Positions 1 through 6,650 are shown, counted from the first letter of the stretch. The stretch: 10,555 nucleotides of DNA from CBIFVZ01 sp966185765 (GCA_966185765.1 CBIFVZ010000103.1:1-10555); one strand, 5' to 3'. Numbers and translations: made by a program. Notes: generated by a model not told the origin, from the sequence alone.

Positions 1-59
1 CAATACTGCTGGTGCTGTTAATGGGGCTTGCACTTTTCAATGATTTCTCTCGGTTATAG
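1..59 (+). CDS. rseP: RseP (site-2 intramembrane metalloprotease), C-terminal end only
   Basis: Only the last 18 codons are present, in the frame whose first complete codon begins at base 3 and which stops at TAG (57-59). They encode a hydrophobic tail, ILLVLLMGLALFNDFSRL, which I recognise as the end of the final transmembrane helix of enterobacterial RseP. RseP is the inner-membrane zinc protease that cleaves RseA after DegS and so frees sigma-E. The catalytic HExxH motif, PDZ domains and all earlier membrane segments lie outside the window. bamA follows 31 nt downstream, the usual enterobacterial arrangement. The identification rests on this tail plus gene order. Confidence 0.88.
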   Translation, partial: ILLVLLMGLALFNDFSRL

Positions 60-90
60 AGAGTTGGGTTAGGAAGAACGCATAACAACG

Positions 91-2496
91 ATGGCGATGA
101 AAAAGTTGCTCATAGCGTCGCTGCTCTTCAGCAGCGCCACCGTTTACGGTGCAGACGGGTTCGTAGTGAGAGATATTCATTTCGAAGGCCTGCAGCGAGT
201 CGCCGTTGGTGCGGCCCTCCTTAGCATGCCTGTGCGCGTTGGCGATACGGTGACTGATGATGACATCAGTAATACCATCCGTTCGCTTTTCGCCACAGGT
301 AACTTTGAGGACGTACGTGTTCTGCGCGACGGCGAAACGCTGCTGGTTCAGGTGAAAGAACGCCCGACAATCGCCAGCATCACCTTCACCGGTAACAAGT
401 CGGTCAAGGATGACATGCTCAAGCAAAACCTCGAGGCTTCTGGCGTGCGTGTGGGGGAATCCCTTGACCGCACCACCCTGTCCGATATCGAAAAAGGGCT
501 GGAAGATTTCTACTACAGCGTCGGTAAATACAGTGCCAGCGTGAAAGCCGTTGTCACACCACTGCCGCGTAACCGTGTAGATCTGAAGCTGGTGTTCCAG
601 GAAGGGGTGTCGGCGAAGATCCAACAGATCAACATCGTTGGCAACCACGCCTACAGCACTGATGAACTCATTTCCCGCTTCCAGTTGCGCGACGAAGTGC
701 CGTGGTGGAACCTGGTTGGCGATCGTAAATACCAGAAACAGAAACTGGCGGGCGATCTTGAAACCCTGCGCAGCTTCTATCTCGACAGGGGCTATGCCCG
801 CTTCAATATCGATTCCACTCAGGTGAGCCTGACCCCGGATAAGAAGGGGATCTACGTTACCATCAACGTGACCGAAGGCGATCAGTACAAGATTGCTGGC
901 GTTGAGGTGAATGGCAACCTGGCGGGTCACTCTGCTGAAATTGAAAGCCTGACAAAGATTCAGCCGGGCGAGCTGTATAACGGCACCAAAGTGACCCGCA
1001 TGGAAGATGACATCAAAAAACTGTTGGGTCGTTATGGTTACGCCTATCCGCGCGTGATGACGCAGCCAGAAATTAACGATGCCGATAAAACCGTGAAGCT
1101 GCACGTCAGTGTGGATTCCGGCAACCGTTATTACGTGCGCAAAATTCGCTTTACCGGTAATGACACCTCTAAAGATTCCGTACTGCGCCGTGAAATGCGC
1201 CAGATGGAAGGTGCGTGGCTGGGCAGCGACCTGGTCGACCAGGGTAAAGAGCGTCTGAACCGTACCGGTTACTTTGAAACAGTGGATGTCGACACCCAGC
1301 GTGTCCCGGGCAGTCCGGACCAGGTTGATCTGGTCTATAAGGTGAAAGAACGTAACACCGGTAGCCTGAACTTCGGTGTGGGTTACGGTACGGAAAGTGG
1401 TGTGAGTTTCCAGGCGGGTGTCCAGCAGGATAACTGGCTGGGTACGGGTTACTCGGTGGGCATCAACGGCACCAAAAACTCCTACCAGACCTATACCGAA
1501 CTTGCGGTAACCAACCCGTATTTTACGGTTGATGGTGTGAGTCTTGGTGGTCGTATTTTCTATAACGACTTTAAAGCTGATGATGCGGACCTCTCAACAT
1601 ACACTAACAAGAGCTACGGCCTTGACGGTACATTGGGTTTCCCAATCAACGAATACAACTCGTTGCGTGTAGGTTTGGGTTACGTTCATAACGACTTGTC
1701 CGACATGCAACCGCAGATTGCGATGTGGCGTTACCTGGATTCCCAGGGTAAGAACCCGAACACCACGTCTACCAATAATGACTTCTCGGCAGACGACTTT
1801 ACGTTTAACTACGGCTGGACGTTTAACAACCTTGACCGTGGCTTCTTCCCAACGAAAGGGAACCGCGTGAACCTGAATGGTAAAGTCACCATTCCGGGGT
1901 CTGATAACGAGTTCTACAAAGTTACGCTGGATACGGCAAGTTATATGCCGCTCAATGAAGACCGCACCTGGGTTGTGCTGGGTCGTACCCGTTGGGGCTA
2001 CGGTGATGGTCTGGGCAGTAAAGAAATGCCGTTCTACGAGAACTTCTACGCCGGTGGTTCGAGCTCAGTGCGTGGCTTCCAGACCAATAACATTGGTCCA
2101 AAAGCTGCGTACTATGGCCCGAATACCAACAACTGTAACAGCGCATCGCTGTGTAATTCCGATGATGCTATCGGTGGTAACGCCATGGGTGTTGCCAGCC
2201 TTGAGCTGATTACGCCGACGCCGTTCATTAGCGAGAAATACGCCAACTCGGTGCGTACTTCTCTGTTTGTGGATGCCGGTACGGTCTGGGATACCAACTG
2301 GGAAAACACGGCCGCAACCCGTGCAGCGGGTATTCCTGACTACAGTGAGCCGAGCAACATTCGTATGTCAGCCGGTCTTGCTTTGCAGTGGATGTCGCCA
2401 TTGGGGCCGTTGGTCTTCTCCTACGCCCAGCCGTTTAAGAAATACGATGGAGACAAATCAGAGCAGTTCCAGTTTAACATTGGTAAAACCTGGTAA
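91..2496 (+). CDS. bamA: BamA, outer-membrane protein assembly factor (Omp85 family)
   Basis: BamA is the essential core of the BAM complex, which folds and inserts beta-barrel proteins into the outer membrane. The 801-residue product starts with a signal peptide (about 1-20, MKK then a hydrophobic run, cleavage after VYG). Five POTRA domains follow to about residue 421; the BamD-contacting Glu of POTRA5 is present as E373. A 16-strand barrel fills the rest. The conserved VRGF motif of loop 6 is at 660-663 with R661, and the chain ends in the beta-signal NIGKTW with a terminal Trp. The start at 91 is preferred over ATG 97 because AGGAAG at 71-76 is nearer and the MAMKK start matches the family. 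The protein is nine residues shorter than E. coli BamA as I recall it, by a net change in loops 6 and 7. Its sigma-E promoter, known in E. coli, would lie upstream in rseP, outside the window. Confidence 0.98.
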   Translation: MAMKKLLIASLLFSSATVYGADGFVVRDIHFEGLQRVAVGAALLSMPVRVGDTVTDDDISNTIRSLFATGNFEDVRVLRDGETLLVQVKERPTIASITFTGNKSVKDDMLKQNLEASGVRVGESLDRTTLSDIEKGLEDFYYSVGKYSASVKAVVTPLPRNRVDLKLVFQEGVSAKIQQINIVGNHAYSTDELISRFQLRDEVPWWNLVGDRKYQKQKLAGDLETLRSFYLDRGYARFNIDSTQVSLTPDKKGIYVTINVTEGDQYKIAGVEVNGNLAGHSAEIESLTKIQPGELYNGTKVTRMEDDIKKLLGRYGYAYPRVMTQPEINDADKTVKLHVSVDSGNRYYVRKIRFTGNDTSKDSVLRREMRQMEGAWLGSDLVDQGKERLNRTGYFETVDVDTQRVPGSPDQVDLVYKVKERNTGSLNFGVGYGTESGVSFQAGVQQDNWLGTGYSVGINGTKNSYQTYTELAVTNPYFTVDGVSLGGRIFYNDFKADDADLSTYTNKSYGLDGTLGFPINEYNSLRVGLGYVHNDLSDMQPQIAMWRYLDSQGKNPNTTSTNNDFSADDFTFNYGWTFNNLDRGFFPTKGNRVNLNGKVTIPGSDNEFYKVTLDTASYMPLNEDRTWVVLGRTRWGYGDGLGSKEMPFYENFYAGGSSSVRGFQTNNIGPKAAYYGPNTNNCNSASLCNSDDAIGGNAMGVASLELITPTPFISEKYANSVRTSLFVDAGTVWDTNWENTAATRAAGIPDYSEPSNIRMSAGLALQWMSPLGPLVFSYAQPFKKYDGDKSEQFQFNIGKTW

Positions 2497-2538
2497 TTGC
2501 TCGCGACAAGGGAATGTGAGTTCAGTGTAGCGACATTT

Positions 2539-2560
2539 TCGGGCGGAATTTTCCGCCCGA
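2539..2560. repeat. Perfect inverted repeat (hairpin) between bamA and skp
   Basis: TCGGGCGGAA (2539-2548) is exactly complementary to TTCCGCCCGA (2551-2560). As RNA it would fold as at least eight GC-rich base pairs around an AATTTT loop. No run of T follows on either strand (TTAAGC on the + side), so it is not a canonical intrinsic terminator. It could be a weak attenuator, an mRNA stability element or an RNase processing site that lets bamA and skp be expressed at different levels. The repeat is seen directly; any function is inference. Confidence 0.6.
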
Positions 2561-2597
2561 TTAAGCTGAAACGTACCCTCGGGTATATATGGCATGG

Positions 2598-2604
2598 TAA
2601 GGAG
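2598..2604 (+). promoter_or_regulatory. Shine-Dalgarno site of skp
   Basis: TAAGGAG ends six nt before the GTG at 2611, an optimal spacing. It fixes the skp start at that GTG and not at the open frame reaching back to 2497. Confidence 0.85.
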
Positions 2605-2610
2605 TTTATA

Positions 2611-3105
2611 GTGAAAAAGTGGTTAATTGCTGCAGGCGTTGGCCTGGCCATGGCGACCTCTGCGCAGGCAGCGGATAAAATTGCCATCGTGAATATGTCA
2701 AACCTGTTCCAGCAGGTTGCGCAGAATACCGGTGTCTCCAAAACTCTGGAAAATGAATTTAAAGGCCGTGCAAGCGAGCTGCAGCGTATGGAAGGTGACC
2801 TGAAGACCAAAATGCAGCGTCTTCAGCGTGACGGCGCGACCATGAAGGCGAGCGAGCGCAGCAAGCTGGAAAAAGATGTAATGACTCAGCGCGAAAGCTT
2901 CTCCAGCAAGGCGCAGTCTTTCGAGCAGGATCGTGCACGTCGTTCTAACGAAGAGCGTGGCAAGCTGGTTACGCGTATTCAAAGTGCGGTGAAGAAAGTG
3001 GCTGATGATCAGAGCATCGATCTGGTTGTTGATGCCAGCACCGTTGCTTACAACAGCAGCAGTATTAAAGACATCACTTCTGATGTACTCAAGCAGGTTA
3101 AATAA
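2611..3105 (+). CDS. skp: Skp (OmpH), periplasmic chaperone for outer-membrane proteins
   Basis: Skp is a trimeric, jellyfish-shaped periplasmic holdase that binds unfolded outer-membrane proteins leaving the Sec channel and carries them to BAM. The 164-residue precursor begins with GTG. A typical signal peptide spans 1-20 (MKKW, hydrophobic core, cleavage after AQA), so the mature protein starts ADKIAIVN. The middle (about 45-130) is charged and heptad-like, fitting the long coiled-coil tentacles, and the C-terminal part (DLVVDASTVAY onward) returns to the trimerisation body. Compared with E. coli Skp from memory, it has a net three-residue insertion near 73-77 (RDGAT) in the tentacle. The strong RBS and the match of the signal peptide set the start. 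lpxD follows after only 3 nt, suggesting coupled translation. Confidence 0.97.
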   Translation: MKKWLIAAGVGLAMATSAQAADKIAIVNMSNLFQQVAQNTGVSKTLENEFKGRASELQRMEGDLKTKMQRLQRDGATMKASERSKLEKDVMTQRESFSSKAQSFEQDRARRSNEERGKLVTRIQSAVKKVADDQSIDLVVDASTVAYNSSSIKDITSDVLKQVK

Positions 3106-3108
3106 TTC

Positions 3109-4143
3109 ATGCCATCCATTCGACTGGCTGACTTAGCCCTCGAGCTGGATGCTGAACTGCACGGTGATGGCGATATTGCCATCACCAGTGTGGCTTCCAT
3201 GCAGTCTGCTCAGGCAGGACAGATTACTTTTATGGTGAACCCACGCTATCGTGAACATCTGGCAGACTGCCAGGCGTCAGCGGTAGTAATGACTCAGGAC
3301 GATTTGCCCTGGGCTAAGGGTGCGGCACTGGTCGTTAAAAACCCGTATCTGACCTATGCGCGCATGGCGCAAATCCTGGATTCAACGCCGCAACCGGCTG
3401 CAAATATTGCACCCAGTGCGGTTATTGATCCTACGGCAAAACTGGGCGTAGATGTTGCTGTGGGTGCCAATGCAGTTATCGAATCTGGCGTGGAGTTGGG
3501 CGATAACGTTGTGATTGGCGCAGGTTGCTTTGTGGGTAAAAATACCCGCATTGGTGCGGGTAGTCGCCTGTGGGCGAACGTGAGCGTATATCACGAAATC
3601 ACGATTGGTGAGCATTGCCTTATCCAGTCGGGTACCGTGATCGGCGCAGACGGTTTTGGTTATGCTAACGATCGCGGTAACTGGGTGAAGATCCCTCAGC
3701 TTGGTCGCGTTATCATTGGCGATCGTGTCGAGATCGGGGCTTGTACCACGATTGATCGCGGCGCACTGGACGACACGCAGATTGGCAATGGCGTTATCAT
3801 TGACAACCAGTGCCAGATTGCACATAACGTGGTGATTGGCGACAATACTGCGGTTGCTGGTGGTGTAATCATGGCAGGCAGCCTCAAAATTGGCCGTTAT
3901 TGCATGATCGGCGGTGCCAGTGTCATTAACGGACATATGGAAATCTGCGACAAGGTTACTGTGACCGGCATGGGCATGGTCATGCGCCCCATTAAGGAAC
4001 CGGGTGTTTACTCATCGGGTATCCCGTTGCAACCGAATAAAGCCTGGCGTAAAACAGCAGCGCTGGTCATGAATATTGACGAAATGAGCAAGCGTCTTAA
4101 GGCACTTGAGCGTCAAGTCAATCAGGATACCAGCGGCGCATAA
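3109..4143 (+). CDS. lpxD: LpxD, UDP-3-O-(3-hydroxymyristoyl)glucosamine N-acyltransferase
   Basis: LpxD is the cytoplasmic enzyme of the third lipid A step. It transfers an (R)-3-hydroxyacyl chain from acyl carrier protein to the 2-amino group of UDP-3-O-acyl-glucosamine. The 344-residue product has the N-terminal uridine-binding domain (about 1-100), then many hexapeptide repeats of the [LIV]-G-x(4) type forming a left-handed beta-helix (about 101-290), and a C-terminal helical tail. The catalytic His is H239 (in IAHNVVIG). M290 occupies the position of the acyl-chain ruler in E. coli LpxD, which suggests C14 selectivity. The C-terminus ends DTSGA, about three residues longer than the E. 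coli protein as I recall it. There is no strong Shine-Dalgarno site; the start is 3 nt after the skp stop, so translation is probably coupled to skp. Confidence 0.98.
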   Translation: MPSIRLADLALELDAELHGDGDIAITSVASMQSAQAGQITFMVNPRYREHLADCQASAVVMTQDDLPWAKGAALVVKNPYLTYARMAQILDSTPQPAANIAPSAVIDPTAKLGVDVAVGANAVIESGVELGDNVVIGAGCFVGKNTRIGAGSRLWANVSVYHEITIGEHCLIQSGTVIGADGFGYANDRGNWVKIPQLGRVIIGDRVEIGACTTIDRGALDDTQIGNGVIIDNQCQIAHNVVIGDNTAVAGGVIMAGSLKIGRYCMIGGASVINGHMEICDKVTVTGMGMVMRPIKEPGVYSSGIPLQPNKAWRKTAALVMNIDEMSKRLKALERQVNQDTSGA

Positions 4144-4168
4144 CCACTGCGTCCAGCAATCAATTTCG

Positions 4169-4203
4169 CGGCCTGTCAGCGATCTCCGGAGCGCGACAGG
4201 CCG
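4169..4203. repeat. Hairpin between lpxD and fabZ
   Basis: CGGCCTGTC (4169-4177) is exactly complementary to GACAGGCCG (4195-4203), giving nine base pairs. Inside, GCG (4179-4181) can pair with CGC (4192-4194) after a one-base bulge, lengthening the stem. The sequence just after it (TGTTCGTGTTATATT) is T-rich but not a clean T tract, so it is at best a weak intrinsic terminator or attenuator. It could equally stabilise the 3' end of an upstream processed mRNA. Confidence 0.6.
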
Positions 4204-4241
4204 TGTTCGTGTTATATTGCGTTTTATTTTTTATATTAGAC

Positions 4242-4247
4242 AGGAAG
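4242..4247 (+). promoter_or_regulatory. Shine-Dalgarno site of fabZ
   Basis: AGGAAG ends six nt before the TTG at 4254. It supports TTG as the true start rather than the GTG at 4203, which lies in the hairpin and would add a hydrophobic 17-residue extension not found in FabZ proteins. Confidence 0.8.
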
Positions 4248-4253
4248 AGTATT

Positions 4254-4709
4254 TTGACTACTGACACTCATACTCTGCACATTGAAGAGATTCTTGAGCT
4301 TCTGCCGCACCGTTTTCCTTTTCTACTGGTCGACCGTGTGCTGGACTTTGAAGAAGGTCGTTTTTTGCGCGCTGTAAAGAATGTTTCTGTCAATGAACCG
4401 TTTTTCCAGGGCCACTTCCCTGGCAAACCGATTTTCCCCGGCGTGCTGATTCTGGAAGCGATGGCTCAGGCCACCGGTATTCTGGCGTTTAAAAGCATGG
4501 GTAAACTCGAGCCGGGTGAACTCTATTATTTCGCGGGCATCGACGACGCGCGCTTCAAGCGTCCAGTGGTACCGGGCGATCAGATGATTATGGAAGTGAC
4601 CTTCGAGAAAACCCGCCGTGGCGTAACGCGTTTTAGCGGTGTGGCGACGGTTGACGGTAAAGTTGTCTGTGAAGCGACGATGATGTGTGCCCGTAACCGG
4701 GAGGCCTGA
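4254..4709 (+). CDS. fabZ: FabZ, (3R)-hydroxyacyl-[acyl-carrier-protein] dehydratase
   Basis: FabZ removes water from (R)-3-hydroxyacyl-ACP to give trans-2-enoyl-ACP in the type II fatty acid elongation cycle in the cytoplasm. The 151-residue product has the hot-dog fold signature: the GHFPGKPIFPGVL segment with catalytic H54, and E68 in LEAMAQ. Length and N-terminus (MTTDTHTLHIEEIL) match E. coli FabZ, which also starts with TTG. The same frame is open back to 4203, but the extra residues are hydrophobic and unrelated to the family. It sits between lpxD and lpxA because all three enzymes draw on 3-hydroxymyristoyl-ACP: FabZ sends it to phospholipids, LpxA and LpxD to lipid A. lpxA starts 3 nt after the stop. 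The rare TTG codon may help hold FabZ output down. Confidence 0.98.
   Translation: MTTDTHTLHIEEILELLPHRFPFLLVDRVLDFEEGRFLRAVKNVSVNEPFFQGHFPGKPIFPGVLILEAMAQATGILAFKSMGKLEPGELYYFAGIDDARFKRPVVPGDQMIMEVTFEKTRRGVTRFSGVATVDGKVVCEATMMCARNREA
4699..4704 (+). promoter_or_regulatory. Shine-Dalgarno site of lpxA inside the fabZ end
   Basis: GGGAGG lies within the last codons of fabZ, eight nt before the GTG at 4713. It supports the GTG as the lpxA start. Confidence 0.75.
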
Positions 4710-4712
4710 TAC

Positions 4713-5501
4713 GTGATTGATAAATCCGCCTTTATTCATCCTACCGCCATTGTGGAAGACGGCGCTGTCATTGGCGCTAATGTTCGCATTGGTCCGTACT
4801 GCCTGGTTGGTCCTGACGTCGAAATTGGCGAAGGTACTGAGCTGAAATCGCATGTTGTTGTTAACGGTCACACCCAAATTGGCCGGGATAACCAGATTTA
4901 TCAGTTCACGTCTATTGGCGAAATTAACCAGGACCTGAAATACGCTGGTGAGCCAACCCGTGTGGAAATTGGCGATCGTAACCGCATTCGCGAAAGCGTC
5001 ACCATTCACCGCGGGACTGAACAGGGTGGTGGATTAACGAAGGTGGGTAGCGACAATCTGCTGATGATTAATGCGCACGTAGCGCACGATTGCCAGGTGG
5101 GTAGCCGCTGTATCCTCGCGAATAACGCCACACTTGCAGGCCACGTTAGCGTGGACGACTTCGCAATTATTGGTGGTATGACTGCTGTGCACCAGTTCTG
5201 CATCATTGGTGCACACGTCATGGTTGGCGGCTGTTCCGGCGTTGCCCAGGATGTACCACCATATGTTATCGCCCAGGGCAACCATGCCACACCGTTTGGT
5301 GTGAATATCGAAGGTCTTAAGCGTCGCGGTTTCAGTAAAGATGCCCTGCACGCTATCCGTAACGCGTACAAGCTGCTCTATCGTAGCGGCAAGACGCTGG
5401 AAGAGGCAAAGCCTGAGATTGAAGCACTGGCAGCACAGCATGAAGAAGTAAAACTGTTCACTGACTTCTTCGCACGCTCTACCCGTGGTTTGATTCGCTA
5501 A
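4713..5501 (+). CDS. lpxA: LpxA, UDP-N-acetylglucosamine acyltransferase
   Basis: LpxA catalyses the first lipid A step, the reversible transfer of (R)-3-hydroxymyristate from acyl carrier protein to the 3-OH of UDP-GlcNAc in the cytoplasm. The 262 residues equal the family's usual length. Hexapeptide repeats (such as IGANVR, IGPYCL) run from about 10 to 185 and build the left-handed beta-helix of the homotrimer; the last 70 residues are helical. Catalytic H125 is in NAHVAHDCQVG. G173 and H191 match the residues that set C14 acyl length in E. coli LpxA, so a C14 3-hydroxyacyl chain is the expected substrate. The start is GTG, backed by GGGAGG eight nt upstream and by the family N-terminus MIDKSAFIHP. 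The TAA stop is followed directly by the ATG of lpxB. Confidence 0.98.
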   Translation: MIDKSAFIHPTAIVEDGAVIGANVRIGPYCLVGPDVEIGEGTELKSHVVVNGHTQIGRDNQIYQFTSIGEINQDLKYAGEPTRVEIGDRNRIRESVTIHRGTEQGGGLTKVGSDNLLMINAHVAHDCQVGSRCILANNATLAGHVSVDDFAIIGGMTAVHQFCIIGAHVMVGGCSGVAQDVPPYVIAQGNHATPFGVNIEGLKRRGFSKDALHAIRNAYKLLYRSGKTLEEAKPEIEALAAQHEEVKLFTDFFARSTRGLIR

Positions 5502-6650
5502 ATGAAAGCAGGACGACCACTGACTATCGCCCTCGTCGCCGGAGAAACCTCCGGCGATATTCTGGGGGCAGGTCTGATTCGTGCGCTGCGTGAGCAGGTG
5601 CCCGATGCGCGCTTTGTAGGCGTAGCGGGTCCGTTGATGCAGGAGCAGGGCTGTGAGGCCTGGTACGAGATGGAAGAGCTGGCGGTGATGGGGATTGTGG
5701 AAGTCCTCGGTCGTCTGAAACGCCTGTTGCACATCCGTGCCGACCTGACAAAGCGCTTTAGCGAATTGCAACCGGATGTGTTTGTTGGCATCGACGCGCC
5801 GGACTTCAATATTACACTTGAAGGCAATCTTAAAAAGTGCGGTATCAAAACTATTCACTACGTCAGCCCGTCCGTCTGGGCCTGGCGCCAGAAGCGTGTT
5901 TTCAAAATTGGCAGATCCACCAACATGGTTCTGGCCTTTCTGCCTTTTGAAAAAGCGTTTTACGACAGATTCAATGTTCCCTGCCGCTTTATTGGTCACA
6001 CTATGGCCGATGCCATGCCGCTTGACCCGGATAAAAACGCTGCCCGTGACGCGCTGGGAATTTCCCACGATGCGCGTTGCCTGGCGTTATTGCCTGGCAG
6101 TCGTGGAGCAGAGGTCGAGATGCTCAGCGCCGATTTCCTCAAAACCGCGCAGATTCTGCGTGAGCGCTGGCCAGCGCTGGAAGTGGTGGTGCCACTGGTT
6201 AATGCAAAACGGCGCGAGCAGTTTGAACGTATTAAAGCCGAGATTGCGCCGGAATTGACGGTGCATCTGCTTGATGGCCGTGCGCGCGAGGCAATGATTG
6301 CCAGTGATGCTGCGCTGCTGGCCTCTGGCACCGCGGCGCTGGAGTGCATGTTGGCAAAATGCCCGATGGTCGTCGGCTATCGCATGAAGCCGTTCACTTT
6401 CTGGCTGGCAAAGCGGTTGGTTAAGACTGAGTTTGTCTCATTACCGAATTTGCTGGCCGGACGTGAGTTGGTTAAAGAACTGTTGCAGGAAGAGTGCCAG
6501 CCAGAAAAGCTGGCGGCGGCGCTCGCCCCACTGCTCGACGGCGGTACAACGAGTCACCAGATGCACGATACGTTTCGCCAGTTGCACGAGCAAATTCGCT
6601 GTAACGCTGATGAGCAGGCGGCGGCAGCGGTACTGGAACTCGCACAATGA
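5502..6650 (+). CDS. lpxB: LpxB, lipid A disaccharide synthase
   Basis: LpxB is a membrane-associated inverting glycosyltransferase (family GT19, GT-B fold). It joins lipid X (2,3-diacylglucosamine 1-phosphate) to UDP-2,3-diacylglucosamine, forming the beta-1',6 disaccharide of lipid A. The 382-residue product carries the N-terminal AGETSGD motif (13-19), the conserved GIDAPDF segment with D98, the LPGSRGAE motif with R201, and the LLASGTAALE segment in the C-terminal nucleotide-binding half; all fit the family. The ATG touches the lpxA stop and lies in the same reading frame. No good Shine-Dalgarno site is visible just upstream, so reinitiation by ribosomes finishing lpxA is likely. The stop overlaps the rnhB start (ATGA), giving a second coupled junction. 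Confidence 0.98.
   Translation: MKAGRPLTIALVAGETSGDILGAGLIRALREQVPDARFVGVAGPLMQEQGCEAWYEMEELAVMGIVEVLGRLKRLLHIRADLTKRFSELQPDVFVGIDAPDFNITLEGNLKKCGIKTIHYVSPSVWAWRQKRVFKIGRSTNMVLAFLPFEKAFYDRFNVPCRFIGHTMADAMPLDPDKNAARDALGISHDARCLALLPGSRGAEVEMLSADFLKTAQILRERWPALEVVVPLVNAKRREQFERIKAEIAPELTVHLLDGRAREAMIASDAALLASGTAALECMLAKCPMVVGYRMKPFTFWLAKRLVKTEFVSLPNLLAGRELVKELLQEECQPEKLAAALAPLLDGGTTSHQMHDTFRQLHEQIRCNADEQAAAAVLELAQ

Larger units (their letters stand above)
2497..2610 (+). other. bamA-skp intergenic region
   Basis: This 114-nt gap is the longest in the cluster. It holds a perfect inverted repeat (2539-2560) and the strong skp ribosome-binding site (2598-2604). The reading frame of skp stays open through the whole gap back to the bamA stop, but the protein it would encode before 2611 does not look like a signal peptide or a known domain. 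A TATATAT run at 2584-2590 looks like a -10 element, but its -35 partner is poor and the implied transcript start would fall at the Shine-Dalgarno sequence, so I do not call a promoter. Confidence 0.6.
4144..4253 (+). other. lpxD-fabZ intergenic region
   Basis: This 110-nt gap contains a GC-rich hairpin (4169-4203) followed by an AT-rich leader (about 4211-4240) and the fabZ ribosome-binding site. Two TATATT hexamers (4213-4218 and 4232-4237) resemble -10 elements, but neither has a convincing -35 at 16-18 nt, and the second would start transcription inside the Shine-Dalgarno sequence. A promoter for fabZ here is possible but not shown. Confidence 0.55.

Noticed and set aside
37..1104. A 355-codon open frame on the minus strand opposite bamA
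   Set aside because: It is also in exact codon register with bamA and is explained by the same lack of TTA, CTA and TCA codons. The product resembles no family I know, while bamA on the other strand is unmistakable.
1498..1535. A GAACTT sequence in bamA (near 1498) as the -35 of a sigma-E promoter for downstream genes
   Set aside because: No matching -10 (TCTAA-like) appears at the right distance, and it is more than 1 kb from the next gene.
2584..2590. TATATAT as a -10 element of a skp promoter
   Set aside because: The best -35 at a 17-nt spacing (TTAAGC, 2561-2566) matches only three of six consensus bases, and transcription would begin at the Shine-Dalgarno sequence.
4203..4253. GTG at 4203 as the fabZ start, giving a 168-residue protein
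   Set aside because: The extra residues are hydrophobic and absent from the family, the GTG lies in a hairpin without a ribosome-binding site, and TTG 4254 has a well-placed AGGAAG.
5034..6068. A 344-codon minus-strand open frame crossing the lpxA/lpxB junction
   Set aside because: lpxA and lpxB share one frame, so the same codon-register effect simply continues across both genes. No domain or plausible start context is seen.
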